Shown: positions 26,859 through 35,576, counted from the first letter of the stretch. The stretch is DNA of 64,000 nucleotides from an uncultured Eubacteriales bacterium (GCA_902496015.1 CABUZJ010000002.1:124001-188000), one strand, 5' to 3'. The notes: generated from the sequence alone by a model not told the origin. Program-made: numbers and translations.

Positions 26859-27626
26859 ATGGAACAGATTAAAGTGCTTATAGCAGAAGACAATGATTTA
26901 CAAAGGTCGAAACTTGAAAAAACATTAAGAGAAAATGGCAAATTTGAAGTGGTTGGGGTGGCAAAAAATGGTAATGAAGCATTGAAACTTATTGAAAAGT
27001 TTCAGCCAAAAGTTGTAGTTACCGACATCATTTTAAGTGAATGTGATGGATTTGGCGTTATGGAAAAGTGCAAAAAGTTAGGTTTTAATACAAGATTTTT
27101 AATCACATCATCACTTTCAAGTGAAACCTTTATTAATAAGGCTATGGATTTGGGGGCTGATTATTATATGATTAAGCCTATTGATGAGAGCATTTTAATT
27201 GATAGAATAATTGAAGTCGCTGAGATTGGCGGTAACATTGAAAGTAGCAGTAAAATTAGGGCAAAAACTACTAATAAAAATAAGCAACTTGAAGAAAAAA
27301 TTAGTAATATATTTATAACTGTTGGTATTCCTGCTCATATTAAAGGTTATCAGTTTTTAAGAGAAGCAATTAAACTTGCTATTGAAAAACCAGATATTAT
27401 TAACAGCATTACAAAAGAGCTTTATCCTTCAATTGCTAGTCATTTTCAAACCAGTGCAAGTAAGGTTGAAAGGGCAATAAGACATGCTATTGAAGTGGCA
27501 TGGAATAGGGGAAAGATTGAAAATATTAATTCAGTTTTTGGAATCAAAGTTTATAGTAATAATGAAAAACCTACTAATGGTGAATTTATTGCACTTGTTG
27601 CAGACAAAATGTTGATTGAAGGTTAA
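26859..27626 (+). CDS. spo0A: Sporulation master response regulator Spo0A
   Basis: 255 aa. The receiver domain has the acidic pair E10-D11 in IAEDND, the phosphoacceptor D56 in VVTDIIL, Ser/Thr switch in LITSSL and K in MIKPID. The C-terminal domain has the Spo0A signatures VGIPAHIKGYQFLREAI and SKVERAIRHAIEVAWNRG (DNA-recognition helix). When phosphorylated, it binds 0A boxes and controls entry into sporulation. An exact 0A box lies upstream. The GAGAGGAA ribosome binding site supports the start. Finding it places the organism in an endospore-forming lineage by descent, though not necessarily a sporulating strain. Confidence 0.98.
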   Translation: MEQIKVLIAEDNDLQRSKLEKTLRENGKFEVVGVAKNGNEALKLIEKFQPKVVVTDIILSECDGFGVMEKCKKLGFNTRFLITSSLSSETFINKAMDLGADYYMIKPIDESILIDRIIEVAEIGGNIESSSKIRAKTTNKNKQLEEKISNIFITVGIPAHIKGYQFLREAIKLAIEKPDIINSITKELYPSIASHFQTSASKVERAIRHAIEVAWNRGKIENINSVFGIKVYSNNEKPTNGEFIALVADKMLIEG

Positions 27627-27640
27627 TTAATTTTAATTAT

Positions 27641-27668
27641 AAGAGAGTTTAAGCTCTCTTTTATTTTT
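27641..27668 (+). terminator. Rho-independent terminator after spo0A
   Basis: Stem AAGAGAG / CTCTCTT, loop TTTAAG, followed by a T-rich tail. Confidence 0.85.
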
Positions 27669-27788
27669 TGTAAAATATTTAAAAAATGTTATTAAAAATA
27701 GTTTACAAATTAATATAATTGATATAATATATTGTCAATTGTGAACATGTGGGCACAAAATGAGTATTATAAGTTAGGAGAGACCTTT

Positions 27789-28349
27789 ATGGAAAAAACT
27801 AAAAAATACAAAAAATGTCCAAGATGTGAACTTAACTATATTCCTGAAAATGAAGATTATTGTTTGGTTTGCAAGGCAGAAATGAAACTTACAGATGATT
27901 TTAATGATGATTTAGAACTTTGTCCAATTTGTGGTGTAAATTTTGTTAGTGTTGACCAAGCAATGTGTGATGAATGTGCTAAAAAGCGTACTCTTGATGA
28001 TGTTGTTGATGAAATTGAACCAAATGCCGACCAAGAAGGTGAATGGGAAGAAACTGATAAACCGCAAACGCAATCTATTGATGATTTGCCAGCTGATGAT
28101 GATGTTGAAATTGTTAGTTTTAGTGAACTTGAAGATGATGAAGATGATTTTGACGATTTAGATGATGACGAAGACGACATGGATAATGCTTTTGATGGTG
28201 AAGATGAATTAGATGAAGACTTCAACATTGACGATTATGCTGATGACGACGACGATGACGACGACGATGACGATGATGATGACGACGATGATGACGACGA
28301 CGATGACGATGATGATGACGACGACGATGATGACGACGATATAAAATAA
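27789..28349 (+). CDS. Double zinc-ribbon protein with 33-residue poly-Asp tail
   Basis: 186 aa. Two four-Cys ribbons lie at the N-terminus: C10/C13/C25/C28 and C45/C48/C60/C63. An acidic linker follows and the protein ends in 33 consecutive Asp plus Ile-Lys. The Asp run is coded by mixed GAC/GAT (28242-28340). The start at 27789 is preferred over an upstream in-frame ATG at 27732 because TAGGAGAG is 8 nt before it. Poly-Asp tails can bind cations or mimic nucleic acid; which applies here is unknown. It lies between spo0A and veg with its own terminator. Confidence 0.8.
   Translation: MEKTKKYKKCPRCELNYIPENEDYCLVCKAEMKLTDDFNDDLELCPICGVNFVSVDQAMCDECAKKRTLDDVVDEIEPNADQEGEWEETDKPQTQSIDDLPADDDVEIVSFSELEDDEDDFDDLDDDEDDMDNAFDGEDELDEDFNIDDYADDDDDDDDDDDDDDDDDDDDDDDDDDDDDDDDDIK
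28242..28340 (+). repeat. GAY trinucleotide tract (33 Asp codons)
   Basis: 99 nt composed only of GAC and GAT codons at the 3' end of the zinc-ribbon gene. The GAC/GAT order is irregular, so it is a degenerate rather than pure microsatellite, but length change by slippage is still plausible. Confidence 0.95.
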
Positions 28350-28360
28350 TATAAAATCAA

Positions 28361-28390
28361 AATTATTCTAGGTAAATCCTAGAATTTTTT
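28361..28390 (+). terminator. Rho-independent terminator
   Basis: Stem ATTCTAGG / CCTAGAAT, loop TAAAT, followed by T5. Confidence 0.9.
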
Positions 28391-28441
28391 ATTTTTTGAA
28401 TAAAAAATAATCTTCTGGGAAAATTTAGGGCAGGAGATGTT

Positions 28442-28690
28442 ATGAGAAAAGTTAATATTGATTTAAGTGAAATAGCAACACAGATTAAAGGCATGAAAGG
28501 TGAAAGCGTTAAAATGCAAGTTAATAAAGGTAGAAAGCGCATAGAGAAATATACTGGAGTAATTGAGAGTGTTTATCCTAGCATATTTACTGTAAGGATA
28601 GATAATCCTGTTGCACAAGACTTTTTAAGTTATTCTTATAGTGAAGTTTTGTGTGGAGATGTTAAAATTATTCCAAATTTAAAAAAATAG
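28442..28690 (+). CDS. veg: Veg family protein
   Basis: 82 aa, matching the short Veg (DUF1021) family: IKGMKGESVKMQVNKGRKRI then YTGVIESVYPSIFTVRIDN and SYSYSEVLCGDV. In Bacillus, Veg is abundant and influences biofilm gene control and spore outgrowth; the molecular action is unclear. It is normally found near rRNA methyltransferase rsmA, but here sits between the zinc-ribbon and SPOCS genes. AGGAGA is the ribosome binding site. Confidence 0.93.
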   Translation: MRKVNIDLSEIATQIKGMKGESVKMQVNKGRKRIEKYTGVIESVYPSIFTVRIDNPVAQDFLSYSYSEVLCGDVKIIPNLKK

Positions 28691-28759
28691 TATATTAAGT
28701 GTTCTAAAATCAAACTGTCAGCATAGAATTTTTGTAAGAACAGTAGGGAGGATAGTTTG

Positions 28760-30250
28760 ATGGCGTTTGAGTTCAACCAAACAAATTTAACAAATCAAAA
28801 GAAAACAGAAGTTTGCCAGTTTTCAACAACAAGTAAATTTTCTGTAACTGACGATGCACAAGTGAAAAAAATATTAAAAGTTGTGGCAACACCAAAGATT
28901 AACTCTCATGAACAAGTTGCAGATGGGGTTAATTTTGCTGGGACAACTTATGTAAACATTGCTTATATTTCAACTGATGATGAATTGCTTAGCATTAATG
29001 GCCAATTTGACTGGCAAAATAAGTGTGATAGTTTAGAACTTTCACAAACTCTTTATTTGCCTAAAATTGCAGATTTAGAATGTCATATTAGTGATGATTG
29101 CGTAAACTTGTCTTGCCTTATAAGTGTGAGCGAAATAGGATTAGAACAAGTTGCTATTAAAAATTTAGTTGCCGATGAAACACTTGTAACTAAAAAAGAA
29201 ACAAAAACAGTTAAAACAGTTGTTGCTTCAAATAATGAAGAATTTAACATTGTTGAAGATTTTTCAGTTCAATCTGGGATTGAAGAAATTTTAGCAACCA
29301 AAGCAGATGTGGCAGTTAAAAATGTTTATTCTGGTGTTGATAGCGTTACAATTGAGGGTTTGTGCTTTGTTGACGCATTAATTAAAACGGCCGATGGTAT
29401 TGGTGAAATAAATAAAGCATTTGATTTTAAACAAGAAGTTTCTTGTTTAGGGGCAACTGTTGGTCAAATAGCAAATGCGTATATCCAAGTTTATAATGCT
29501 TCAATGCTTATAAGTGAAACAGAAGGCGATGAAAATAATAGCAATGCAAGTTTAACTGTGGGAGTGGTTTGCCAAGTGACTACTCAAAGTGAAAGCGAGA
29601 TTGAAATAGTTTGTGATGCATTTTCTTGTGTGGCAGATACTATTGTTAGCACCACTTGTGAAGAATTAGATGTTTATGGTGAAAATGTTCTAGTTAGTGA
29701 TAATGCTGTGCTTAACATTGCACTTGACAATTACCCAGAATTTGACGAAATAAAAAGTGTTTTGGTTACAAATACTAATATTAGTGAAATTAGGGTAGTT
29801 GACGATAAAACTCAAATTGAAGGAGTTATTGATGCTGATGTAATTTACTCTATAGCAAATGGTGGATTAGATAAAAAAGAAGCGGTTTTACCATTTGTGT
29901 TGCAGGTTAGTGGAGAATTTACAGACATTGAAAAAATTGTAGCACAAGTTTCAAGCTTTAAAATTCGTGGTGCACACGAACTAGAAGTTATAGTATCTTT
30001 AACTGCTAGCCCTTGTAAACTTGAAAAAACATTTATAAATTTTATTTCATCAATTGAAATTAGTGAAGAACAATTACAGGAAGATGCTGGTATTAAAATG
30101 TATGTTGCAAAAGAAAATGAAGATTTGTTTGATGTTAGTCGGGTTCTTAAAGTGCGTCCTGAACAAATTTTGGCACAAAATGATAATATTGAAAGCATTA
30201 ATGCAGGAGATAAAATTTTTGTTTACCTTCCCCAAACTGCAAATTTTTAA
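28760..30250 (+). CDS. SPOCS (DUF3794) and LysM domain protein
   Basis: 496 aa. Repeated SPOCS-like beta domains fill about residues 30-440 (phrases such as VKNVYSGVDSVTIEGLCFVD and VIDADVIYSIANGG), and a LysM domain closes the protein (IKMYVAKENEDLFDVSRVLK through IESINAGDKIFVY, about 445-492). In clostridia this pair occurs in spore-coat and cortex-associated proteins, where LysM grips peptidoglycan. There is no signal peptide, in keeping with assembly from the mother cell. GGGAGG gives the start at ATG 28760 rather than TTG 28757. Confidence 0.88.
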   Translation: MAFEFNQTNLTNQKKTEVCQFSTTSKFSVTDDAQVKKILKVVATPKINSHEQVADGVNFAGTTYVNIAYISTDDELLSINGQFDWQNKCDSLELSQTLYLPKIADLECHISDDCVNLSCLISVSEIGLEQVAIKNLVADETLVTKKETKTVKTVVASNNEEFNIVEDFSVQSGIEEILATKADVAVKNVYSGVDSVTIEGLCFVDALIKTADGIGEINKAFDFKQEVSCLGATVGQIANAYIQVYNASMLISETEGDENNSNASLTVGVVCQVTTQSESEIEIVCDAFSCVADTIVSTTCEELDVYGENVLVSDNAVLNIALDNYPEFDEIKSVLVTNTNISEIRVVDDKTQIEGVIDADVIYSIANGGLDKKEAVLPFVLQVSGEFTDIEKIVAQVSSFKIRGAHELEVIVSLTASPCKLEKTFINFISSIEISEEQLQEDAGIKMYVAKENEDLFDVSRVLKVRPEQILAQNDNIESINAGDKIFVYLPQTANF

Positions 30251-30271
30251 ACATAGAATTTAAAAAACGCC

Positions 30272-30310
30272 AAAAATGGCAGAAGACTTATGGTCTTTCG
30301 CCATTTTTTA
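30272..30310 (+). terminator. Rho-independent terminator
   Basis: Long stem AAAAATGGC ... GCCATTTTT with an inner GAAGAC / GTCTTT stem, followed by T-rich sequence. Confidence 0.85.
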
Positions 30311-30368
30311 TTGTTTACTTAAATATTTATTGCCAATTATTAAAGTAGAAAGATAAAAGGAGTAAATT

Positions 30369-30923
30369 ATGAAAAAAATTATTTCACTTGTGGTAATTGG
30401 TTTTATTTTAACTGTTATTCTTGCAGTTTGTTTGGTGATTCCATCAAAAGAAAATAATGCTCAGGCATTAGATAAAACTTGTTATATAAGAATTCATATT
30501 CGTGCGAATAGTAATGATGATGTGGATCAAAATGTTAAATATAAAGTTAAAAGTGCTATTGTTGATTATTTAACACCAATTATTGCAGAGTGTGAAACTT
30601 TAAATGAAGCACATGCGCAGATTGCTAGCAAATTACAAGAAATCACAAATGTTGCGAATGTTGTGCTTAAAAGCAATGGGTTTAATTATACTGCTAATGC
30701 AAGGCTTAACGATGAATATTTCCCAACTCGTGCTTATGCCGATGTTGTGCTTGATGAGGGCGTTTATGATGCGTTAATTGTGGAACTTGGCTCTGGGACA
30801 GGTAATAACTGGTGGTGTGTGGTGTATCCTCCATTATGTTTTATTGGCGCAGAAAACGAGGGAAGCAATACAATAGTTTATAAGTCGAAAATTGTTGAAT
30901 TAATAAATAAGTATTGTAAATAA
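30369..30923 (+). CDS. spoIIR: Stage II sporulation protein R
   Basis: 184 aa. An N-terminal membrane/signal segment (about 5-25) precedes the family core IRIHIRANSNDDVDQNVKYK and the hallmark EYFPTRAYADVVLDEGVYDA, then NNWWCVVYPPLCFI. In Bacillus SpoIIR is secreted from the forespore and triggers SpoIIGA to process pro-sigmaE in the mother cell. Its presence, with spo0A nearby, supports a sporulation-capable ancestry. AAAGGAG gives the start. Confidence 0.95.
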   Translation: MKKIISLVVIGFILTVILAVCLVIPSKENNAQALDKTCYIRIHIRANSNDDVDQNVKYKVKSAIVDYLTPIIAECETLNEAHAQIASKLQEITNVANVVLKSNGFNYTANARLNDEYFPTRAYADVVLDEGVYDALIVELGSGTGNNWWCVVYPPLCFIGAENEGSNTIVYKSKIVELINKYCK

Positions 30924-30952
30924 TTGCAAAAGTCGACAAAATGTGCTAATCT
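30924..30952 (+). promoter_or_regulatory. Promoter of Rho-like gene with 0A-like box in spacer
   Basis: TTGCAA 30924-30929, 17-nt spacer, TAATCT 30947-30952. The spacer holds GTCGACA (30932-30938), one base from the 0A-box complement TTCGACA. Binding there would be expected to block the promoter. Confidence 0.45.
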
Positions 30953-30986
30953 TAGTCATAGATAGTCAAATAAAAAGGAAAAGGAA

Positions 30987-32093
30987 ATGGATTTAGGTAA
31001 TTTTTCAAGAGAAGAACTTTATGCTATCAATATTCACGAACTAAGGAAACTTGGTCAGCAAGTGGGTGTTAAATCGCCTTCTTCTTTGAATAAGGAAGAT
31101 TTAGTTGAAAATATTTATTCTATTATTACTGGAATCCAAATGCCATATAAACAAAAAGATAAACGCGGAAGACCTACAAAAGCAAGAGTTGATGATAAAT
31201 TTTTTTATGATATAAAAAACTTGACAACTTTTGGTTCAGCACAAAATAGTTTGGGCTATGGGAGCGTTGCGAGTCAGGCTAGTGAATATTATTTTGCGGG
31301 TGATATTCCTAAGCATTTAATTAAAAGAGGAACTTTTATAAAAACAAAGAATGCAGGTAAAATTTGTAAGTATCCTTATGTGGAAAGTGAACAAGATGCT
31401 TATATTGGTCAAGATTTAATAAACGACTACAATTTGAGAGATTTTGATATTGTTGATTATTGTCTAGTAGATAGTAATGCCATAATTAAAGATGTTTCGA
31501 CTGTAATAGCGGTTAATGGTAAAAAAATTAGCGAAGATGAAGTGATATTTAATCGACTTGGAAAATGTGGAAAAGAAGGCGTATTGGTGCGTAATTTTAA
31601 AGGCAATAACGAAATTGTTAGAGGTTCAAGAGTTTTAGTGTTTAGCGATGTGCCTTTTGATAGCAATGAGGCATGCCAAAACTTATGTGATAAATTTTCA
31701 AAACTTGATAATGCATTTGTTATTGCTTTAAGTTTAGACAAACAGCAGAATTTTAAGTTTAATAAAAACAATGTGATATCTTATTCAAGTAATGTTATAG
31801 ACAATCCAATAGTTAGTTTTGAAGCCTGCAACAAGGCATTATTGCAGGCAAAAATTCAAACTTCTATTGGCGATAATGTTGTGATTATTATAGATAATAT
31901 TGAAACTTTAATAAAAGCATTTAAAGCCAATGTTAGTGATAATGCACAAATGCATATTAAAAGATTGTTGTTTACTGCTAATACTTTTGAAAATGGTGCA
32001 AGTATAACTATCATTTGCCTTGCTCCAAATAAATTTAAAACAGATAGTGCACTTAACGATTATTTAGAATATTTTGACACAATTATAAAATAA
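30987..32093 (+). CDS. Rho-like protein lacking the Walker A lysine
   Basis: 368 aa with the Rho domain order. Residues 1-48 (REELYAINIHELRKLGQQVG) are a Rho N-terminal helical domain. About 130-175 (DAYIGQDLINDYNLRDFDIV) match the Rho cold-shock RNA-binding fold, which has DIYVSPSQIRRFNLRTGD in true Rho. The C-terminal half follows the RecA core: GDNVVIIIDNIETLIKAFKA equals DVVILLDSITRLARAYN (Walker B), and LLFTANTFENGASITIICLA equals the AARNIEEGGSLTIIATA segment. The P-loop position reads SDVPFDSNEACQNL with no GKT, so ATPase-driven translocation is unlikely, and the C-terminus is short. It may be an RNA-binding or anti-termination factor; a true Rho may lie elsewhere. Confidence 0.7.
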   Translation: MDLGNFSREELYAINIHELRKLGQQVGVKSPSSLNKEDLVENIYSIITGIQMPYKQKDKRGRPTKARVDDKFFYDIKNLTTFGSAQNSLGYGSVASQASEYYFAGDIPKHLIKRGTFIKTKNAGKICKYPYVESEQDAYIGQDLINDYNLRDFDIVDYCLVDSNAIIKDVSTVIAVNGKKISEDEVIFNRLGKCGKEGVLVRNFKGNNEIVRGSRVLVFSDVPFDSNEACQNLCDKFSKLDNAFVIALSLDKQQNFKFNKNNVISYSSNVIDNPIVSFEACNKALLQAKIQTSIGDNVVIIIDNIETLIKAFKANVSDNAQMHIKRLLFTANTFENGASITIICLAPNKFKTDSALNDYLEYFDTIIK

Positions 32094-32116
32094 CCTAAGT
32101 TTTAGGTTATTTTATT
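32089..32116 (+). terminator. Rho-independent terminator
   Basis: Stem AATAACCTAA / TTAGGTTATT, short loop, followed by T-rich sequence; overlaps the stop codon region of the Rho-like gene. Confidence 0.8.
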
Positions 32117-32161
32117 TGTTTTATTAGTGTTGTTTGATATAATTAACAAGAGGTAATATAA

Positions 32162-33532
32162 ATGAGCATAACAGAAAAAATGAGTAATTTAAGAGATTAC
32201 TTTAATTCAGGAATAACACTTGATTTAAAATTTAGAGAACAAGTTTTAAAGAATTTAAAGCAAAGTATAATTAGAAACGAAAAAGAAATATTTAAAGCTT
32301 TAAATCAAGATTTGGGCAAAAGTGAAACAGAAAGTTATATGAGCGAAGTAGGTCTTGTGCTTAGTGAGATTTCTTATTGCCTTAAACATTTTAAAAAATG
32401 GGCAAAACCTAAAAAAGTAAGAACTCCATTAGCACAGTTTCCTGCAAAGAGTTTTATGGTTTATGAACCAAGGGGAGTTGTTTTAATTATGAGCCCTTGG
32501 AATTACCCATTTATGCTAACAATGGAACCATTAGTTGGTGCCATTTGTGCGGGAAATTGTTGCGTTTTAAAACCGTCTAATTATTCACCATGCACAAGTG
32601 CAATTATTAGAAAAATTATTAGCGAATGCTTTGATGAAAATCATGTTTATGTGGTTTTGGGTGGAAGAGAGCAAAACCAAGAACTTTTAGATGAAAGATT
32701 TGATTACATATTTTTTACGGGCGGAATTACAGTTGGAAAAGTGGTAGCAGAAAAGACAAGTAAATATTTAACTCCAATTACACTTGAATTAGGTGGTAAA
32801 AGTCCTTGCATTATAGAAAAAAGTGCTAATGTTAAACTTGCCGCAAAAAGAGTGGTGTTTGGTAAGTTTTTAAACTGTGGACAAACTTGCATTGCACCCG
32901 ATTATTGTTTAGTTGATAATAGTGTTAAACAAGAATTTATAGAATGTGTTAAATTAGAAATAGTTAAAATGTTTGGTAAAAACCCTATTGATAATAATTT
33001 ATATGGGAAGATAATTAACCAAAAGCATTATGATAGAATAATGGGGCTAATAGATAGTAATAAAGTTGTGTTTGGCGGAAAAGGAAATAAGGAAAGCAAC
33101 AAAATAGAGCCAACTATATTAAATAATGTTACACTTGCTGATGCTGTTATGCAAGAGGAAATTTTTGGCCCAGTTTTGCCAATAATAGGAATTAATGGTT
33201 TAAATGAAGCGAAAAATATTATTAAAAATTTTGGTAAACCCTTAGCGCTTTATTTGTTTACTACCAATAAAAAGGTAGAAAAAGATATTTTAAATAACAT
33301 TTCTTTTGGAGGAGGATGCATTAACGATACTATTATTCACATTGCAACAAGCAGAATGCCTTTTGGAGGAGTGGGTTATAGTGGGTTAGGTAATTATCAT
33401 GGAAAGTTTAGTTTTGATACATTTAGTCATTTAAAGCCTATTGTTAAAAAGTCTAATAAAATAGATTTGCCTATGCGTTACCAACCTTATTCAAAAGAAA
33501 ATTATAAAATAATAAAAATGTTTTTAAAATAA
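32162..33532 (+). CDS. NAD(P)-dependent aldehyde dehydrogenase
   Basis: 456 aa, class-3-like ALDH (YwdH/AlkH type, shorter than the 490-aa class). It has MSPWNYPFMLTMEPLVGAIC at the cofactor site, the general base Glu in ITLELGGKSPCI, the catalytic Cys in NCGQTCIAPDY and EEIFGPVLPIIGI. It would oxidise aldehydes, possibly lipid-derived, to acids. A C-terminal hydrophobic anchor of some family members is not evident. AGAGG precedes the ATG. Monocistronic. Confidence 0.93.
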   Translation: MSITEKMSNLRDYFNSGITLDLKFREQVLKNLKQSIIRNEKEIFKALNQDLGKSETESYMSEVGLVLSEISYCLKHFKKWAKPKKVRTPLAQFPAKSFMVYEPRGVVLIMSPWNYPFMLTMEPLVGAICAGNCCVLKPSNYSPCTSAIIRKIISECFDENHVYVVLGGREQNQELLDERFDYIFFTGGITVGKVVAEKTSKYLTPITLELGGKSPCIIEKSANVKLAAKRVVFGKFLNCGQTCIAPDYCLVDNSVKQEFIECVKLEIVKMFGKNPIDNNLYGKIINQKHYDRIMGLIDSNKVVFGGKGNKESNKIEPTILNNVTLADAVMQEEIFGPVLPIIGINGLNEAKNIIKNFGKPLALYLFTTNKKVEKDILNNISFGGGCINDTIIHIATSRMPFGGVGYSGLGNYHGKFSFDTFSHLKPIVKKSNKIDLPMRYQPYSKENYKIIKMFLK

Positions 33533-33540
33533 AATTAAAT

Positions 33541-33572
33541 AAAAAGTCCAAGCAAGTTTTCATGGACTTTTT
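33541..33572. terminator. Bidirectional terminator
   Basis: Stem AAAAAGTCCA / TGGACTTTTT between convergent genes. Confidence 0.85.
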
Positions 33573-33834
33573 ATTTTTCAATAACATGTTCTAATATAAG
33601 TTTATCGAAATTTATTGTTTCAACAAAATCTCTAATTGTAAAACTAGTTGTGTTAAATTTATCAAAATTTATTATATGGCTTTTTAATATAACAGGGGTA
33701 GGTATATCAAGAATGTGGCAGATTTCTTGAATGTGTAGATAAAGCTTATCAGGGTCATAATTATCTAAACTTTCATATATTATGTTATTGCCTAACTTAT
33801 GGTTCGTTTCAAGCTTTGCCCAAATTTTAATCAT
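33571..33834 (-). CDS. Conserved hypothetical protein, 87 aa
   Basis: The pattern IWAK at the start, then LDIPTPVILKSH, FNTTSFTIRDFVETINFDKL and a final acidic helix matches a small uncharacterised clostridial family (proteins that begin (L/I)WAK/RI and end FDxLxIE); this is recognition by memory, not a database hit. There is no signal, membrane segment or Cys motif. It has a clear AGGAGA ribosome binding site and is divergent from greA. Confidence 0.75.
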   Translation of the reverse strand: MIKIWAKLETNHKLGNNIIYESLDNYDPDKLYLHIQEICHILDIPTPVILKSHIINFDKFNTTSFTIRDFVETINFDKLILEHVIEK

Positions 33835-34031
33835 GATAATCTCCTAATTAAATCAATTAATTTTAGCATAAAATAGAAAAATTTACAATAAAATTTAACA
33901 CTTATATTAAATTATGAATAAAGATAATAAAACAAGAAAATATTAAATTTACTTGGTCAAAATTTCTTGACATTATTAAATTTGATAAATATAATTATCG
34001 CATGTTGTGAATGCAACTAGGAGGAAGATTT

Positions 34032-34502
34032 ATGGCAGAAGTTTATTTAACCGAAGAGGGAAAGAGGGAACAAGAAGAGTTATTGCAATATTTAAAAACA
34101 GTTAAAAGAACAGAGGTTGCAGAGCATTTAAAAACAGCACGAGAATATGGCGACCTTAGCGAAAATAGCGAGTATGATGCGGCAAGAGCAGAACAAGGTA
34201 GACTTGAAAGCAAGATTGCTTTAATTGAAGAAACTTTAAGGACTGCTAAAATTATTTCTGGCGAACAAAAAAAGAAAGGCGTGGTTATGGTAGGTAGCAC
34301 AGTAACTGTGTTAGATCAAGAATTTAATGAAAAAAATACTTACAAATTAGTAGGAACACTTGAAAGTAATCCAGATGCCGGGCTGATTTCTAATGAGTCT
34401 CCAATTGGTAAAGCAATTTTAGGAAAAAAATCAGGTGATGTTGTGAGTGTAGCAACACCAGATGGTGGCAGTTTTAGCCTTAAAATTTTAGAAGTTAAGT
34501 AG
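34032..34502 (+). CDS. greA: Transcription elongation factor GreA
   Basis: 156 aa. It rescues backtracked RNA polymerase by stimulating transcript cleavage. The N-terminal coiled coil carries the tip acidic residues in EYGDLSENSEYDAAR (family signature), and the C-terminal FKBP-like domain contains SNPDAGLISNESPIGKAILG. The start is ATG 34032, preceded by AGGAGGAAG; an upstream in-frame start at 34011 would overlap the ribosome binding site. Monocistronic with a terminator. Confidence 0.97.
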   Translation: MAEVYLTEEGKREQEELLQYLKTVKRTEVAEHLKTAREYGDLSENSEYDAARAEQGRLESKIALIEETLRTAKIISGEQKKKGVVMVGSTVTVLDQEFNEKNTYKLVGTLESNPDAGLISNESPIGKAILGKKSGDVVSVATPDGGSFSLKILEVK

Positions 34503-34517
34503 GCAATAAACTTAGTG

Positions 34518-34548
34518 AAAACAAACACATTTAAGTGTTTGTTTTTAC
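34518..34548 (+). terminator. Rho-independent terminator after greA
   Basis: Stem AAAACAAACAC / GTGTTTGTTTT with T-run. Confidence 0.88.
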
Positions 34549-34590
34549 TTTAAGTGTTAAAACAATTTAATTGCTTATTTTAAATATAAT

Positions 34591-34619
34591 TTGACAAACT
34601 AAACTTTATTTGATAACCT
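34591..34619 (+). promoter_or_regulatory. holB promoter (leaderless geometry)
   Basis: TTGACA 34591-34596, 17-nt spacer, TAACCT 34614-34619, then 6 nt to ATG 34626. No Shine-Dalgarno sequence. Confidence 0.7.
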
Positions 34620-34625
34620 TATTTT

Positions 34626-35576
34626 ATGGTAGGTTTTAACAACATTATTTCTAAATTACCACTTGCTAAAATGCTTAAAAAAAGGTGTGAAGATGGCAAT
34701 CTCTCACATGCTTATTTATTTATTAGCCCTGATGAAGAATATCTTATTGGATTTTGTAATTGGTTTGCAAGTGAAATTTTAAAAAACAAAGTTAAAGTTG
34801 AAAGTAGAACTCACCCGGATTTAGTTTTAATAGATGAAAATAAATTGATTAGTGTTGAAATGGTTACGCCTATTGTTAGTGATGTTTATATGACACCTTA
34901 TGAAGCGGAATATAAGGTGTATTTAATAAAAGATGCCAGTGTTATGACAGACGAAGCACAAAATAAATTGCTTAAAACAATAGAAGAACCGCCTGAAAAA
35001 GTCATTATAATTTTAGGTGCAAGTTCTGCAAATACTTTGCTTACAACTATATTGTCAAGAGTTGCTAAATTCAATTTAGAACCTTTAAGCGAGCATGATA
35101 TATCTAACCTTTTGGTTTTAAGCGGGGTAGGTGAAAATTTGGCAAGTGTTTATGCATCTTGTTCGGGGGGAAATTTTACTCATGCTAAAAACCTTAGTTT
35201 AGACAGTGAATTTATAGATTTATTTTTATTAGTTCTTGAAATGTTTAAAACTGTTAATGGCAGTAAAGATATTTTAAAATTTTTAAGTAAATTTAATTTT
35301 CAAAAATTTTCACTTTTAGAATTTTTTGATTTAACAATATCGGTAGCTCGTGATATAATAGCATTAGAAGCAGAGCAATTAAATTTAATTGTTAACAAAT
35401 CAAACATTAGCCATTTAAAAGAATGTGCTGTTGGCTTTAATGTTGTTAGTTTAGTGAAAATTATAGAACTGGCAATAGAAGCGCGTAAAGATTTAACATT
35501 CAATGCTAATAATCAAGCAGTATTAGATGAGTTTTTGCTTAAAATGGTGGAGGCTAAGGTGACATGCAAAAAGTAG
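34626..35576 (+). CDS. holB: DNA polymerase III subunit delta'
   Basis: Part of the clamp-loader complex. 316 aa with the delta' pattern: LSHAYLFISPDEEYLIGF where clamp-loader ATPases have a P-loop (delta' is naturally without ATPase), then YKVYLIKDASVMTDEAQNKL and LLKTIEEPPEKVIIILGA, ending in the helical collar domain. It overlaps ricT by 13 nt, and the order holB-ricT-trmN6 is the usual one in Firmicutes (there with yabA). Its promoter predicts a leaderless message. Confidence 0.93.
   Translation: MVGFNNIISKLPLAKMLKKRCEDGNLSHAYLFISPDEEYLIGFCNWFASEILKNKVKVESRTHPDLVLIDENKLISVEMVTPIVSDVYMTPYEAEYKVYLIKDASVMTDEAQNKLLKTIEEPPEKVIIILGASSANTLLTTILSRVAKFNLEPLSEHDISNLLVLSGVGENLASVYASCSGGNFTHAKNLSLDSEFIDLFLLVLEMFKTVNGSKDILKFLSKFNFQKFSLLEFFDLTISVARDIIALEAEQLNLIVNKSNISHLKECAVGFNVVSLVKIIELAIEARKDLTFNANNQAVLDEFLLKMVEAKVTCKK

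Noticed and set aside
27857..28228. 123-aa Ser-rich reverse frame
   Set aside because: Complement of the Asp/Glu-rich zinc-ribbon gene; poly-Ser arises from GAT/GAA complements.
28242..28340. Direct repeat array resembling a CRISPR
   Set aside because: It is a GAY codon tract inside a coding sequence with no spacers.
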